This document shows, piece by piece, positions 8,270 through 17,165 of a DNA stretch of 64,000 bases. Numbering within the stretch: position 1 is the stretch's first letter; each line of letters begins with the position of its first letter. The stretch covers positions 9,026,001-9,090,000 of the forward strand of contig NZ_CP114040.1 of NCBI RefSeq assembly GCF_026965555.1, written 5' to 3'. The notes under the pieces are model-generated. The model was not told the DNA's origin and made no database searches. It saw nothing but the letters and a program-made list of their open reading frames with translations. Source of the DNA: Nannocystis punicea (GTDB taxonomy: Bacteria; Myxococcota_A; Polyangia; Nannocystales; Nannocystaceae). The translations under genes were made by a program, and so were the position numbers.

Positions 8270-10657
8270 TCACTCGCTCAGGTCGATCGCGTAGAGCGAC
8301 AGCGACTTGCCGCTGCCGTCATCCTGCTCGAGCAGCGAGATCCCGGCGATCCCGGCCTCCTCCGCCTTCGGCAGGGCGCCTTGCGCCGACGAGAACGTCA
8401 CCGGGCCCATCGTCGTCACCTTCGTGAAGTGCCAGCTGCGGGCCGAGCCGTTGGCCGCGCGGGTGAGGTCCGAGATCTTCTTGATGTAGGCGATGAGGAC
8501 CTCGCGGTTGGTGTCGGGCGCCGCGAAGATCGTCTTGGTGCCGTCGAGGCCGGGGAACTGGCCGCCGCCGCCGGCGCGGTAGTTGTTGGTGGCGACGATG
8601 AACTCGGCCGCGGGGTCGATCGCCGCGCCCTCGAAGGTGAGGTTCTTGATCCGGCCGCTCGCCTTCTCGCCCATCGGCGGCAGCGGCTGGGTCACGTCGA
8701 TCTCGTACGAGACCCGCGTGTCGGTGATCATGTCGAAGTTGTAGCCGGGCATCGCCAGGTTGATCAGCGACTGCGGCGTCGCGGCCTGCGGGTCGATCTG
8801 GTTGAAGCGGATCGCCGCCGTCTCGAGCCAGTCCTTCAGCTCCGCGCCGGTCACCTTCACCGCCTGCAAGGTGTTGGCGTAGAGGTAGAGGTCGGCCGCG
8901 TTGTTGATGGCGATGCCGCCGGCGGGCACGTCGGTGTAGTCGTTGCCGCCGCCGAAGCCCGACTTGAACGGCGCGCTCATCGACAGCACCGGCAGGCCGG
9001 CGTACTCCGGGAGGTTGGCCTCGACGTAGGCCGCGACGTAGTCGGCCTGGGCCTGGTTGACGATCTGGATCGCGCTGACGTCGCCGACGTCCGCGAACAC
9101 CGTCGTCATCTCGAAGTCGCTCATGCCGATCGGCGTCTTGACGTAGGCGATGGTCGACTCGTGCTCGGTCGATACCAGCGGCGCGATCGACGGCTCGGCG
9201 GCGACGAACACCTTGGCCTTGTCGTTCTGCCCCTCGCACATCGTCGCGAACGCGCACGGCTGGCCGGTGCGCCAGTTCTGCTCGGCGTCGCAGGCGACGG
9301 GCAGCCCGCCCATGCACGTGGTGGAGATCGGGCGCGCCTCGACGATCGTCTCGCCGGGCTCGATCGTCCAGCGGCCCTCGCCGTACACCAGGCCGAGCTT
9401 CATCACCCCGAGGTGCTGCCCCCAGAAGTTGGCCATCATCGCCGGCACGCCGGCGACCGAGCCCGCGTCCTTGTCGACCATCGGCAGGTCGAATTGCGGC
9501 AGCGTGCTGGCGGCGTTGGGGAACACCTGGTGCGAGTGGCCCATCAGCATCGCGTCGATCCCCGGCACCTGCGCCAGGTACCAGGCCTGATTCTCGAGCG
9601 CCGGGGTGTACTCCTCGTCGTCGAGCCCGCCGTGGATGATCGCCACCACCAGGTCGGCCCCCTGCCCGCGCAGCGCCTCGACGAGCCCCGGCACGACCTC
9701 CTGGACCCCGTCGGTGGTGACCTTGCCCTCGAGCCACTTCTTGTCCCAGTTCATGATCGCGGGCGGCGTGATGTCGACGAACCCGATCGTCAGGGTCGAC
9801 TCGATCGGCGCCTCGTCGGGGCCGACCGCGGTGATGGTCCGCGACAGCAGCGCGGTCGGCGGGAACAGCGTCGCCGCGCTGGAGACGCTGAACACGTTGC
9901 TCGACAGCTGCGGGAACGTCGGCCCGCCGCACGCGCCGGAGCCCGACAGGTCCATCCCGTCGATCTCGAACGGCGTGTGCGTCACCTGCGACAGGAACGG
10001 CAGCCCGTAGTTGAACTCGTGGTTGCCGATTCCGCCGACGTCGAACTCGAGGTGATTCATCACCTTGTACATCGCCAGGGTGTCGTCGCAGCCGATCGGC
10101 TCGACCAGCGCCTGGAAGTCGGCCAGGACGGTCCCCTGAATCGTGTCGCCATTGTCGACGAGGAAGTTATTGGCGAACTCCTCGCGCGCCTGCTGGATCA
10201 GGGTCGCGGTCCGCTCGAGCCCGAAGCTCGGGTCCTCGGTCAGCTTGAAGTAGTCGTAGCCGAGGATGTTGGTGTGAAGGTCGGTCGTCTCGAGCAGCGC
10301 GACGACCGCCCGCGCGCCGTCCGGCGTCGCCGGGTCGCCCGTGGTGCTCGTGCCCGCGGTCGTCGAATCGGTCGCCTCCGTGGTCGAGGTCGTCGCCTCC
10401 GTGGTCGAGGTCGTCGCCTCCGTGGTCGAGGTCGCCTCCGTGGTCGAGGTCGTCGCCTCCGTGGTCGAGGTCGTCGGGGCCGACGTCGAGGTCGTCTCCT
10501 CCGAGGTCGAGGTCGTCGGGGCGCCTGTGGTCGGACCGGTGGAATCGGTGGTGCCGCTCGATTCGGTCCCCGCGGTCGACGAGGAATCACCGCAGGCGAT
10601 CGAGGCCACCGCCGGGGCGGCGAGCGCGAGGAAAAGGGGCGAGACGCGCAATGTCAT
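8270..10657 (-). CDS. 5'-nucleotidase / cyclic-nucleotide phosphodiesterase family lipoprotein
   Basis: 795 residues. A signal peptide with lipobox ('VASIAC') is followed by a ~90-residue Ser/Thr/Glu linker, then a calcineurin-like metallophosphoesterase with 'TDLHTN', 'DNGDTIQG', 'GNHEFNYG' and 'GHSHQVF' metal motifs. A C-terminal 5'-nucleotidase domain contains 'GGNDYTDVPAG' and the aromatic substrate-stacking region. The family (UshA/CpdB-like) removes phosphate from extracellular nucleotides or 2',3'-cyclic nucleotides at the cell surface. ATG 10657 was chosen because GGAGAAG lies three bases upstream; an in-frame ATG at 10672 is less likely. The long linker probably holds the enzyme away from the membrane. 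Scavenging of nucleic acid from prey is a reasonable inference for this lifestyle. Confidence 0.92.
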   Translation of the reverse strand: MTLRVSPLFLALAAPAVASIACGDSSSTAGTESSGTTDSTGPTTGAPTTSTSEETTSTSAPTTSTTEATTSTTEATSTTEATTSTTEATTSTTEATDSTTAGTSTTGDPATPDGARAVVALLETTDLHTNILGYDYFKLTEDPSFGLERTATLIQQAREEFANNFLVDNGDTIQGTVLADFQALVEPIGCDDTLAMYKVMNHLEFDVGGIGNHEFNYGLPFLSQVTHTPFEIDGMDLSGSGACGGPTFPQLSSNVFSVSSAATLFPPTALLSRTITAVGPDEAPIESTLTIGFVDITPPAIMNWDKKWLEGKVTTDGVQEVVPGLVEALRGQGADLVVAIIHGGLDDEEYTPALENQAWYLAQVPGIDAMLMGHSHQVFPNAASTLPQFDLPMVDKDAGSVAGVPAMMANFWGQHLGVMKLGLVYGEGRWTIEPGETIVEARPISTTCMGGLPVACDAEQNWRTGQPCAFATMCEGQNDKAKVFVAAEPSIAPLVSTEHESTIAYVKTPIGMSDFEMTTVFADVGDVSAIQIVNQAQADYVAAYVEANLPEYAGLPVLSMSAPFKSGFGGGNDYTDVPAGGIAINNAADLYLYANTLQAVKVTGAELKDWLETAAIRFNQIDPQAATPQSLINLAMPGYNFDMITDTRVSYEIDVTQPLPPMGEKASGRIKNLTFEGAAIDPAAEFIVATNNYRAGGGGQFPGLDGTKTIFAAPDTNREVLIAYIKKISDLTRAANGSARSWHFTKVTTMGPVTFSSAQGALPKAEEAGIAGISLLEQDDGSGKSLSLYAIDLSE
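10374..10545 (-). repeat. Codon-level repeat encoding the Thr/Ser/Glu linker
   Basis: Near-identical units of 18-24 bp, each centred on GCCTCCGTGGTCGAGGTCGT, encode Thr-Thr-Ser-Thr-Thr-Glu-Ala units in the nucleotidase linker. All copies are multiples of three, so copy-number change would alter length without a frameshift. Confidence 0.75.
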
Positions 10658-10848
10658 GACTTCTCCGGGCAACGCCGTCGACTGCCGTCGCGGCGCGCGG
10701 ATGGTGCCCAGGGCGACTCGATCGTGTCAAGGCGCGGGATTGCGACGCGCGCGTGGAATTATCGACATTGTCATGACGCTCGAGTCACACGCATGAATCC
10801 GCCGTGTTCGGCCTCACGGATCCTCGGCGAGTGGTTCGCTCGCTCGCA

Positions 10849-11325
10849 TCATCGGGGGACGGACGTCGCCGGCCTCGGCGATCTCCAGCGCTCGCCGATG
10901 AACCTTCGGGTCGCGATGGTTCGGCTCGTGTCCGGTGACTCGACGACCCGGCGGACAGCGACGCACGGCCCCGACCCCTCGCGCAGTTCGACCTCGAAGA
11001 TCTCGAGCGCCTCGTCGGCGCTCACGCTCGCTGCTCGTCGCCGTCGCCGGATCGAACCCGTCCCCCGTCACGCCGATGTCGAGCGACCAGCAGAGCAGGA
11101 TGTCGTCGTCGACTCGCCTCGCGGAGCGTCCGTCGCTCCGCACCGAGCGCACGAGCCACGTCGCCGCGAGCGACGACTCCTCGAGATCGAAGGCCGCCCG
11201 CGAGCACCTGCGCGAGGTCCCTCGACGGCCCCGAGTCGTCCTCGACGTCGCCGACACACACCGAGGGGCACGACCTCGTGCCAACGGACCTGCGCTTCTC
11301 TGAACACGACTTCACGGTTGGCGAC
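10849..11325 (-). pseudogene. Frameshifted remnant of an unknown gene
   Basis: Three or four successive high-quality coding segments on the minus strand are each cut off by a frame change. They read approximately 'EVVFREAQVRWHEVVPLG', then 'VGDVEDDSGPSRDLAQVLAG', then 'AFDLEESSLAATWLVRSV' through 'DDILLCWSLDIGVTGDGFD', then 'SADEALEIFEVELREGSGP' up to a stop at 10849. Each keeps the G/C-rich third-position pattern of neighbouring genes. The simplest reading is one gene broken by several single-base indels; overlapping small genes or sequencing errors are alternatives. No family is recognised. Confidence 0.4.
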
Positions 11326-11565
11326 CCGCAGCATGAAGGTCGCCAACTTCCACTTCATCCAGCGCCTCCAGCGGTGCGCCACCGAACATCGGCGGTGCGG
11401 TCAAGTGTCCATCGTGCGAACAATTTTTCGCATTTGTGACGCGCTGTTATGGCGCAAGGCCCTCGATCGTGGGTGCGGATGGGCTGGGCGAACTCCCTGC
11501 CGCAGACCTCACGTCGTTTCGTGATCCAACTCGCTGCCGTCTGTGCTAACGGTTACGGAGTTTTC

Positions 11566-11913
11566 ATGCGTCAGGGTGCGGGTCCAGGGGGGAAATCGGT
11601 GCTTGCACTGCTCATCGCAGTGTTCACCGCGCTCCTGTTCTCCGCGCCGCGAGACACGTGGGCGATGGAACGCGGTCGCGGCGAGGACAGTATCTCCGCC
11701 GGCAGCCACGATGTCCCCATCGTCTCGCGGCAGCAGGCGCCCCTCGATCAGTCCCCGCGGCGCGACCAGAGCGACCCGGCCCCCCCGCGGCTCGACTTCT
11801 TCGAGCTTCAGGCGGCCGCGTTCGCGTCGTGGCCGCTGCCGGCGCAGAGCCGGCCGCACCGCTCGCACCAGGCCCACTGCACGCGCGCTCGCGGCCCCCC
11901 GACCGTGTCCTGA
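11566..11913 (+). CDS. Small exported protein upstream of the ABC/HlyD/TolC cluster
   Basis: 115 residues from ATG 11566, with CGGAG five bases upstream. Residues 1-33 form a clear Sec signal peptide: charged/Gly start, core 'SVLALLIAVFTALLFS', and a likely cleavage after 'DTWA'. The mature part is polar, rich in Ser, Pro, Arg, His and Gln, with a single Cys and one short hydrophobic patch ('LDFFELQAAAFASW'). No domain is recognised. It lies 233 nt before the first ABC gene on the same strand, so it may be a cargo, accessory factor or unrelated leader. The composition of the C-terminal half is less gene-like than the signal peptide, so the exact end product is uncertain. Confidence 0.5.
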   Translation: MRQGAGPGGKSVLALLIAVFTALLFSAPRDTWAMERGRGEDSISAGSHDVPIVSRQQAPLDQSPRRDQSDPAPPRLDFFELQAAAFASWPLPAQSRPHRSHQAHCTRARGPPTVS

Positions 11914-12146
11914 TCCGCCCGGGCGCCGCTCGATCGCCCGCACATTCCCGCGTCTTGCCGGTTTTCGCCGCAGGTCCGGGAGGTCATGTGAAATGACCAG
12001 GACATCACCGCCACTCCGAGTGACACGCGCCAGGCTGCGCCCGGCACCGTGTCCGGCCGCGCCATGGTCTTTCACCGCTCTGCGCACAACCCCGCTCGAT
12101 TGCACGCGCGTGCCTGCTGCGATCTTGCCGCGAATCCAAGCCCTCG

Positions 12147-14222
12147 ATGACTGACCCAACGCGAGTCTCCGCCCGCGTGCTCGAGCTCCTCGCCAAGAGC
12201 GCCGGCCACGAATTGTCGCTGCACGTGGCCCGCGAGGCCGCCCGCAGCGCGCGCCTGACCGGCGAGGACTGGCTCGGACCGGCGGCCAGGGCCATGCGGC
12301 GCGCCGGCCTCAAGGCGGCTCACTTCGCCTTTTCGACCCCGGCCGAGCTCACGCGCCTGCGCTCGCTCGACTCGCCGGCGGTGACCCGGGTCGGCGAGCG
12401 CTGGCTGCTGCTGCTCGGCGAGCGCGCCGGCGTCCTCGACCTGCGCGTCGTCGACGCGCTCGGCGAGCAGGTCCTGAACCTGCGCGGGCCGGGGCTGACC
12501 CGCTGGCTGGCCGACCACGGGGCGACCTGGCCGCTGCCCTGGTTGGCGATCGAGCCGCAGCTGATGTACTCGGCCCTGTCGCGCGCGCCCACCGACGTGC
12601 GCCGGCTGCTGCGGACCCTCGGCCTCGAGCGGCGCGGGATCTTCGTCGTGCTGGTCTACGGCGTCGCCATCGCCGTCGCCTCGCTGGCCGTCCCGCTCGC
12701 CACCCAGGCGCTGGTCAACACGATCTCGGCCACGGCCATGCTGCAGCAGATCGTGATCCTCGCGGTCCTGCTGGCGATCACCCTCAGCGCGGTCGCGTTC
12801 CTGCGGGTGCTGCAGCTGATCGCGGTCGAGCGGATCCACCGCCGCTGGTGGGTGCGCGGCGCGACCGACTGGATCCGGCGCATCTCGCAGACCTCGCGCA
12901 CCTCGCGGCAGTCGGCCTCGAACCGCGACCTGACCAACCGCTTCCTCGACGTCGCCATGCTTCAGAAGGACGTCGCGGCGCTGCTGCTCAACGGCTCCTC
13001 GCTGGTGCTGGTGATGCTGGCCAGCCTGGTGCTGCTCGGGTTCTACCACCCGGTCCTGCTCGCCTTCGACGCGGTGCTGATCCTCGGCATCGGCGGCGTC
13101 CTGCTGGCCGGCTTCGGCGCGACCGCGGGGGCCAAGCGCGAGGCCAGCGCGCGCTGGGCCGTGTTCGCGTGGATGGACGAGGTCGCCGGCGGCCGCCTCA
13201 CCTTCGCCGGCCCCCGCGGTCGCGCCCTCGCCGACGGCCGCGGCGAGTTCCTGCTGCGCGACTGGCTCAACGCCCGCAACCACTACTTCCGGCCGCTCCT
13301 CCGCCACGTCATCGCCGGCGCGGGCCTCGAGGTGGTGGCGACCGTCGCGGTCCTGGCGATCGGCGGGTCGCTGGTGGTCTCGCAGCAGCTGCAGCTCGGC
13401 CAGCTCGTGGCGGCCTCGGTGCTGGTGTCGCAGATCGGCTCCGGCGTCGGCCGCCTCGGCCGCCAGCTCGACCCGATCTACGAGGGCATCGCCTCGGTCT
13501 GGTCCATGAGCCAGGCCCTCGACGCGGACCTCGAGCCCAGCGGCGGCGAGGCCCTGCCGCGGCGAGCGGCGCCGCTCGCCGTCGAGCTGGTCGACGACGC
13601 CGGGGCCGTGGTCATGGCCGTCAAGCCCGGCGACCGCGCCGCGCTGGTGGGCGCCAGCGACAGCCACAGCCGCGTGCTCGACCTGCTCTACGGCTTCTTC
13701 GGCCGCACCCGGCTGCCGAACCTGTCGGCCCGGCTCGACGGCCACGACGTCCACCTGCTCGAGCTCGAGAGCCTGCGCGACCAGGTCGCCCTGGTCCGCG
13801 GCGGCGAGGTCGTGTGCACCACCGCGCTCGAGAACCTCGTCGGCGCCGGCTGGACGGGCCACCCCTCCGAGCTCGACGAATTGCTCGACCTGGTCGACCT
13901 GCAACCCGCGCTGCAGCGGCTGCCGAACGCCCTGCAACAGGAGCTGCTGCCCGACGGCGACGCCGGCCCGCTGACCGACAGCGAGGTCCGGCGGATCGTC
14001 CTGGTGCGGGCCCTCGTCGCCCGGCCGCGGCTCCTGCTCATCGACCTCGGCCTCGATCGGCTCGGCCTCTCCGCCCCCCGGCGCGCGGCCCTGCTCGACT
14101 GGCTCTTCGACCGCCGGCGGCCCTGGACGGTCCTCCTCGTCACCGACAGCGTCCACAGCCGCGACCTGCTGGCCCGCTGCGACCAGCAACACACGATCCG
14201 CATGCCAGGGAGCGAGCGATGA
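12147..14222 (+). CDS. ABC exporter-like protein 1 with degenerate nucleotide-binding domain
   Basis: 691 residues arranged like a type I secretion ABC protein. The N-terminal ~150 residues resemble the C39-like non-peptidase domain of HlyB ('RRAGLKAAHFAF...LLLLGE') and have no catalytic Cys. A six-helix transmembrane domain spans ~165-440, and a nucleotide-binding fold starts near 475. The NBD is abnormal. The Walker A position reads V501-GASDSHSR with no Lys (Ser508 at the Lys site). The signature region is 'LTDSEVRR' at 609 instead of LSGGQ. Walker B is 'LLLIDLGLDRL' with Leu634 replacing the catalytic Glu, and the switch His is Asp667. Classical ATP hydrolysis is therefore doubtful. The stop overlaps the HlyD start as ATGA. 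Paralogue ABC2 (17166) has the same changes. Confidence 0.88.
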   Translation: MTDPTRVSARVLELLAKSAGHELSLHVAREAARSARLTGEDWLGPAARAMRRAGLKAAHFAFSTPAELTRLRSLDSPAVTRVGERWLLLLGERAGVLDLRVVDALGEQVLNLRGPGLTRWLADHGATWPLPWLAIEPQLMYSALSRAPTDVRRLLRTLGLERRGIFVVLVYGVAIAVASLAVPLATQALVNTISATAMLQQIVILAVLLAITLSAVAFLRVLQLIAVERIHRRWWVRGATDWIRRISQTSRTSRQSASNRDLTNRFLDVAMLQKDVAALLLNGSSLVLVMLASLVLLGFYHPVLLAFDAVLILGIGGVLLAGFGATAGAKREASARWAVFAWMDEVAGGRLTFAGPRGRALADGRGEFLLRDWLNARNHYFRPLLRHVIAGAGLEVVATVAVLAIGGSLVVSQQLQLGQLVAASVLVSQIGSGVGRLGRQLDPIYEGIASVWSMSQALDADLEPSGGEALPRRAAPLAVELVDDAGAVVMAVKPGDRAALVGASDSHSRVLDLLYGFFGRTRLPNLSARLDGHDVHLLELESLRDQVALVRGGEVVCTTALENLVGAGWTGHPSELDELLDLVDLQPALQRLPNALQQELLPDGDAGPLTDSEVRRIVLVRALVARPRLLLIDLGLDRLGLSAPRRAALLDWLFDRRRPWTVLLVTDSVHSRDLLARCDQQHTIRMPGSER

Positions 14223-15544
14223 GTGCACCCACGCACCTGACCCCGTTGTTCGACACGACCCGCACCAGCCTGCTGTCGGTCCGCCAGCCGCACAGCACCC
14301 GCGTGGCCGTCCTGCTGCTCGCCGTCGCGCTGCTCCTGATCGTGGCGGCGCTGATCGTGGTGCCGTGGCAGCAGAGCGTGCCGGCGCAGGGCCGCGTCAT
14401 CGCCTACGCCCCGCTCGACCGCCAGACCTCGATCGAGGCGCCGATCGACGGCCGCCTGCAGACCTGGCACGTCGAGGAGGGCTCCCACGTCAAGTCCGGC
14501 GACCCGATCGCCGACATCAGCGACAACGACCCGGAGATCCTCGCCCGCCTCGAGCGCGAGCGCCTGGCGATCGACTCGCGCAGGCTGGCCTCGCAGAGCG
14601 CGGTCGACGTCAACCGCGCCAAGATCGCGGCGCTCGAGATGAGCGAGACGGCGCAGTCGTCGTCGGCCGGGCTGCGGGCGAAGATGGGCCACGACCGCCT
14701 CGACGCCGCGCAGCGCGCCGTGGACGCGGCGGTCTCGGCCAACGAGACCGCCAACCTCAACCTCACTCGCACCGAGGCGCTCTTCAAGGAGGGCCTGGCC
14801 TCGACCCGCGAGCTCGAGCTCGCCAAGCTCGAGGTCGACACCAGCTCGGCCGATCTCGACACGTCCAGGTCCGAGCAGAAGGCGGCCGAGCGCGAGATCG
14901 GGGCGCTCGAGGCCGACGCCGACGCAGTCGCCACCACCGCCCGCGCGACCATCGAGGAGGCGCGCAGCGCCCTCGCCGACGCCGAGAGCAACCTCGCCGC
15001 GGCCGAGGCCGACCTCGTCCAGCTCGAGGTCCGCTTCGCCCGCCAGCGGCGGATGAAGATCGTCGCGCCGCGCGACGGCACGGTCCTGAAGCTGGTCGGC
15101 CGCCACGGCACCGACATGGTCGCCGCCGGCGACGTGATCGCGACCTTCGTCCCCGACATGGGCGCGACCGCGGTCGAGCTGTGGGCGTCCGGCCGCGACG
15201 GCCCGCTGATCTCGGCCGGCCGCAAGGTCCGCCTGCAGTTCGAGGGCTGGCCGGCGGTGCAGTTCGTCGGCTGGCCGTCGGTCGCGGTCGGCACCTTCGG
15301 CGGCGAGGTCGTGTTCGTCGACGCCATGGCCAGCGACGACGGCCGCTACCGCGTCGTCGTCCTGCCCGACCCCGACGACCTGCCGTGGCCCGAGAGCCGC
15401 TGGCTGCGCCAGGGCGTGCGCGCCAACGGCTGGGTCCTGCTCGAGGAGGTCCGCCTCGGCTTCGAGGTGTGGCGCCAGATCAACGGCTTCCCGCCGGCCC
15501 TCGGCACGCCGCCCGAGACGAAGAACCAGCAAGGGAGCACGTGA
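14219..15544 (+). CDS. HlyD-family membrane fusion protein
   Basis: 441 residues. One transmembrane helix lies near residues 25-45, followed by a lipoyl half-motif ('APIDGRLQTWHVEEGSHVK'), a long alpha-helical coiled-coil hairpin (~100-285, Ala/Glu/Arg heptads), the second lipoyl half ('IVAPRDGTVLKLVG') and a beta-barrel C-terminal region. This is the periplasmic adaptor architecture that links an inner-membrane exporter to a TolC-type channel. Its ATG overlaps the stop of ABC protein 1 by four bases and its own stop is one base before the channel gene, so the genes are translationally coupled. The membrane-proximal segment is standard, and nothing suggests loss of function. Confidence 0.92.
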   Translation: MSAPTHLTPLFDTTRTSLLSVRQPHSTRVAVLLLAVALLLIVAALIVVPWQQSVPAQGRVIAYAPLDRQTSIEAPIDGRLQTWHVEEGSHVKSGDPIADISDNDPEILARLERERLAIDSRRLASQSAVDVNRAKIAALEMSETAQSSSAGLRAKMGHDRLDAAQRAVDAAVSANETANLNLTRTEALFKEGLASTRELELAKLEVDTSSADLDTSRSEQKAAEREIGALEADADAVATTARATIEEARSALADAESNLAAAEADLVQLEVRFARQRRMKIVAPRDGTVLKLVGRHGTDMVAAGDVIATFVPDMGATAVELWASGRDGPLISAGRKVRLQFEGWPAVQFVGWPSVAVGTFGGEVVFVDAMASDDGRYRVVVLPDPDDLPWPESRWLRQGVRANGWVLLEEVRLGFEVWRQINGFPPALGTPPETKNQQGST

Positions 15545-15545
15545 G

Positions 15546-17126
15546 ATGTCGACGCGCACCCTGCGATTCGCGCTCTCGGCGGTCCTGAGCGCCGGCCTGG
15601 CCCTGCCGGCCGGGGCGGCGCCGCCCCGGGCGCCGAAGCCGAGCGACCGCGTCCCCGACGCGGTCCCGGTCGAGGAGCCCGCCAAGCCGCCGCCGTGGGA
15701 CGCCGACGAGCGGCCCTCCGAGGCCGCGCCCAAGGTGCGCGGCGGCCCGGTGTTGGCGCTGGCCGAGGTCCTGGACAGCGTCGAGCACCGCGACCCGCGG
15801 ATGGAGAGCGCCGAGCTGGGGATCCGCGGCGCCGAGGGGCACGCCCGCGGGGCGCGGGGCGCGTACGACCCGGTCCTGCGCGGCCGCGTCGCCTACGAGC
15901 CGATCTACCGCAACGCCTTCGTCGACGCCCGCGTCGAGCAACCGACGCCGCTGTGGGGCCTGACCGCGTGGGCCGGCTATCAGACCGGCGTGGGCCGCAA
16001 GCCCTTCTACAACAACACGCTCGACAGCATCCTCGACGTCGACGACCGCGTCGGCAGCCGCGACGTCCGCTCGGCCGCCGGCACGCTGACGGCCGGGCTC
16101 ACGCTGCCGCTGTGGCGCGACCGCGGGATCGACCGCCGGCGCGCCAACATCCGCCAGTCGAAGATGGAGCGCGACCGCATGCAGGAGACCCGCGACGCGA
16201 AGCTGCTCGAGCTCGAGGTCGCGGCGGCGACCAGCTACTGGACCTGGGTCGCCAACGGGCTCCGCCTCGAGATCGAGGAGACGCTGCTCGACCTGGCGCA
16301 GACGCGCGACGAGGCGCTGCGCCGGCGCATCGAGCTCGGCGCCCTCGACCCCCTGGCCGGCGTCGACAACCGGCGCCTGATCCTCGACCGCGAGGGCCGC
16401 GTGGTCGCGGCCCGGCGCGCGTTCCAGCAGGCCGGCCTCGACCTGTCGCTGTACCTGCGCGACGGCGCCGGCAACCCGGTCGTCCCCGGCGCCGAGCGGC
16501 TGCCGATGCGCCTGCCGGAGATGCTCACCCCGGACACCGGCAGCGTCGAGGCCAAGATCAACGAGGCGCTCGATCACCGGCCCGACCGCCGCGCGCGCAT
16601 GACCCTCCGCTCGCAGACCGACGTCGAGGTGCGCTGGGCCAAGAACCAGCGCACGCCGCGGGTCGAGCTGTCGGCCTGGGTGTCGCGCTACATGGGCCGG
16701 CCGCTGATCCAGGGCTTCAGCCGCAACAACGCCGTCATCGCGCTGCTGTTCGAGATCCCGATCCCCCTGCGGGCCTCTCGCGGCCAGCTCGAGGCGACCC
16801 GGGCGGCGGCCGCGAGCGTCGCCGCCGAGCTGCGCTTCCTCGACAACACCATCGCCGTCGAGGTCCGCGACGGCCACCAGGCGCTCGAGGCCGCCTACCG
16901 CCGCGCCCGCCTGGCCAACCAGGAGGTCGAGCTGTCGCGTCAGCTCGCGGCCAGCGAGTACCGCAAGTTCCAGCTCGGCGCCGGCGACCTCCTCCTCGTC
17001 AACCTCCGCGAGGTCGCCAGCGCCGACGCCGCCACCAACGAGATCCAGGCCGTGTTCGACTACTTCGTCGCCAAGGCCAAGCTCGAGGGGGCGCTCGGGC
17101 GCGGCGTCCAGCCGGTGACCCCGTGA
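15546..17126 (+). CDS. TolC-family outer-membrane efflux protein
   Basis: 526 residues with a cleavable signal peptide ending around 'GLALPAGAA', a Pro-rich spacer, then two homologous helical/beta halves typical of outer-membrane factors. Arg/Glu/Ala-rich helices such as 'AAATSYWTWVANGLRLEIEE' and 'EVRDGHQALEAAYRRARLANQ' are visible, with a conserved 'YKFQLGAGDLLLVN'-type turn ('SEYRKFQLGAGDLLLVNL', ~470-490). It would form the trimeric channel taking substrate from the HlyD-type adaptor through the outer membrane. It is preceded by AAGGGAGC a short distance upstream and separated from the adaptor by a single base. The family assignment is strong; the substrate is unknown. Confidence 0.9.
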   Translation: MSTRTLRFALSAVLSAGLALPAGAAPPRAPKPSDRVPDAVPVEEPAKPPPWDADERPSEAAPKVRGGPVLALAEVLDSVEHRDPRMESAELGIRGAEGHARGARGAYDPVLRGRVAYEPIYRNAFVDARVEQPTPLWGLTAWAGYQTGVGRKPFYNNTLDSILDVDDRVGSRDVRSAAGTLTAGLTLPLWRDRGIDRRRANIRQSKMERDRMQETRDAKLLELEVAAATSYWTWVANGLRLEIEETLLDLAQTRDEALRRRIELGALDPLAGVDNRRLILDREGRVVAARRAFQQAGLDLSLYLRDGAGNPVVPGAERLPMRLPEMLTPDTGSVEAKINEALDHRPDRRARMTLRSQTDVEVRWAKNQRTPRVELSAWVSRYMGRPLIQGFSRNNAVIALLFEIPIPLRASRGQLEATRAAAASVAAELRFLDNTIAVEVRDGHQALEAAYRRARLANQEVELSRQLAASEYRKFQLGAGDLLLVNLREVASADAATNEIQAVFDYFVAKAKLEGALGRGVQPVTP

Positions 17127-17165
17127 GCCCGTCCGCCAGCTCCGTGCAGATGCAAGAGGTCCTTC

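Noticed and set aside
10374..10545. Short repeats that could suggest a CRISPR array
   Set aside because: Units are adjacent without spacers, are multiples of three and encode a Thr/Ser/Glu linker in a lipoprotein.
12072..14228. 718-codon antisense frame over ABC protein 1
   Set aside because: It is an antisense shadow of a gene with a clear exporter layout, with no motif or ribosome binding site.
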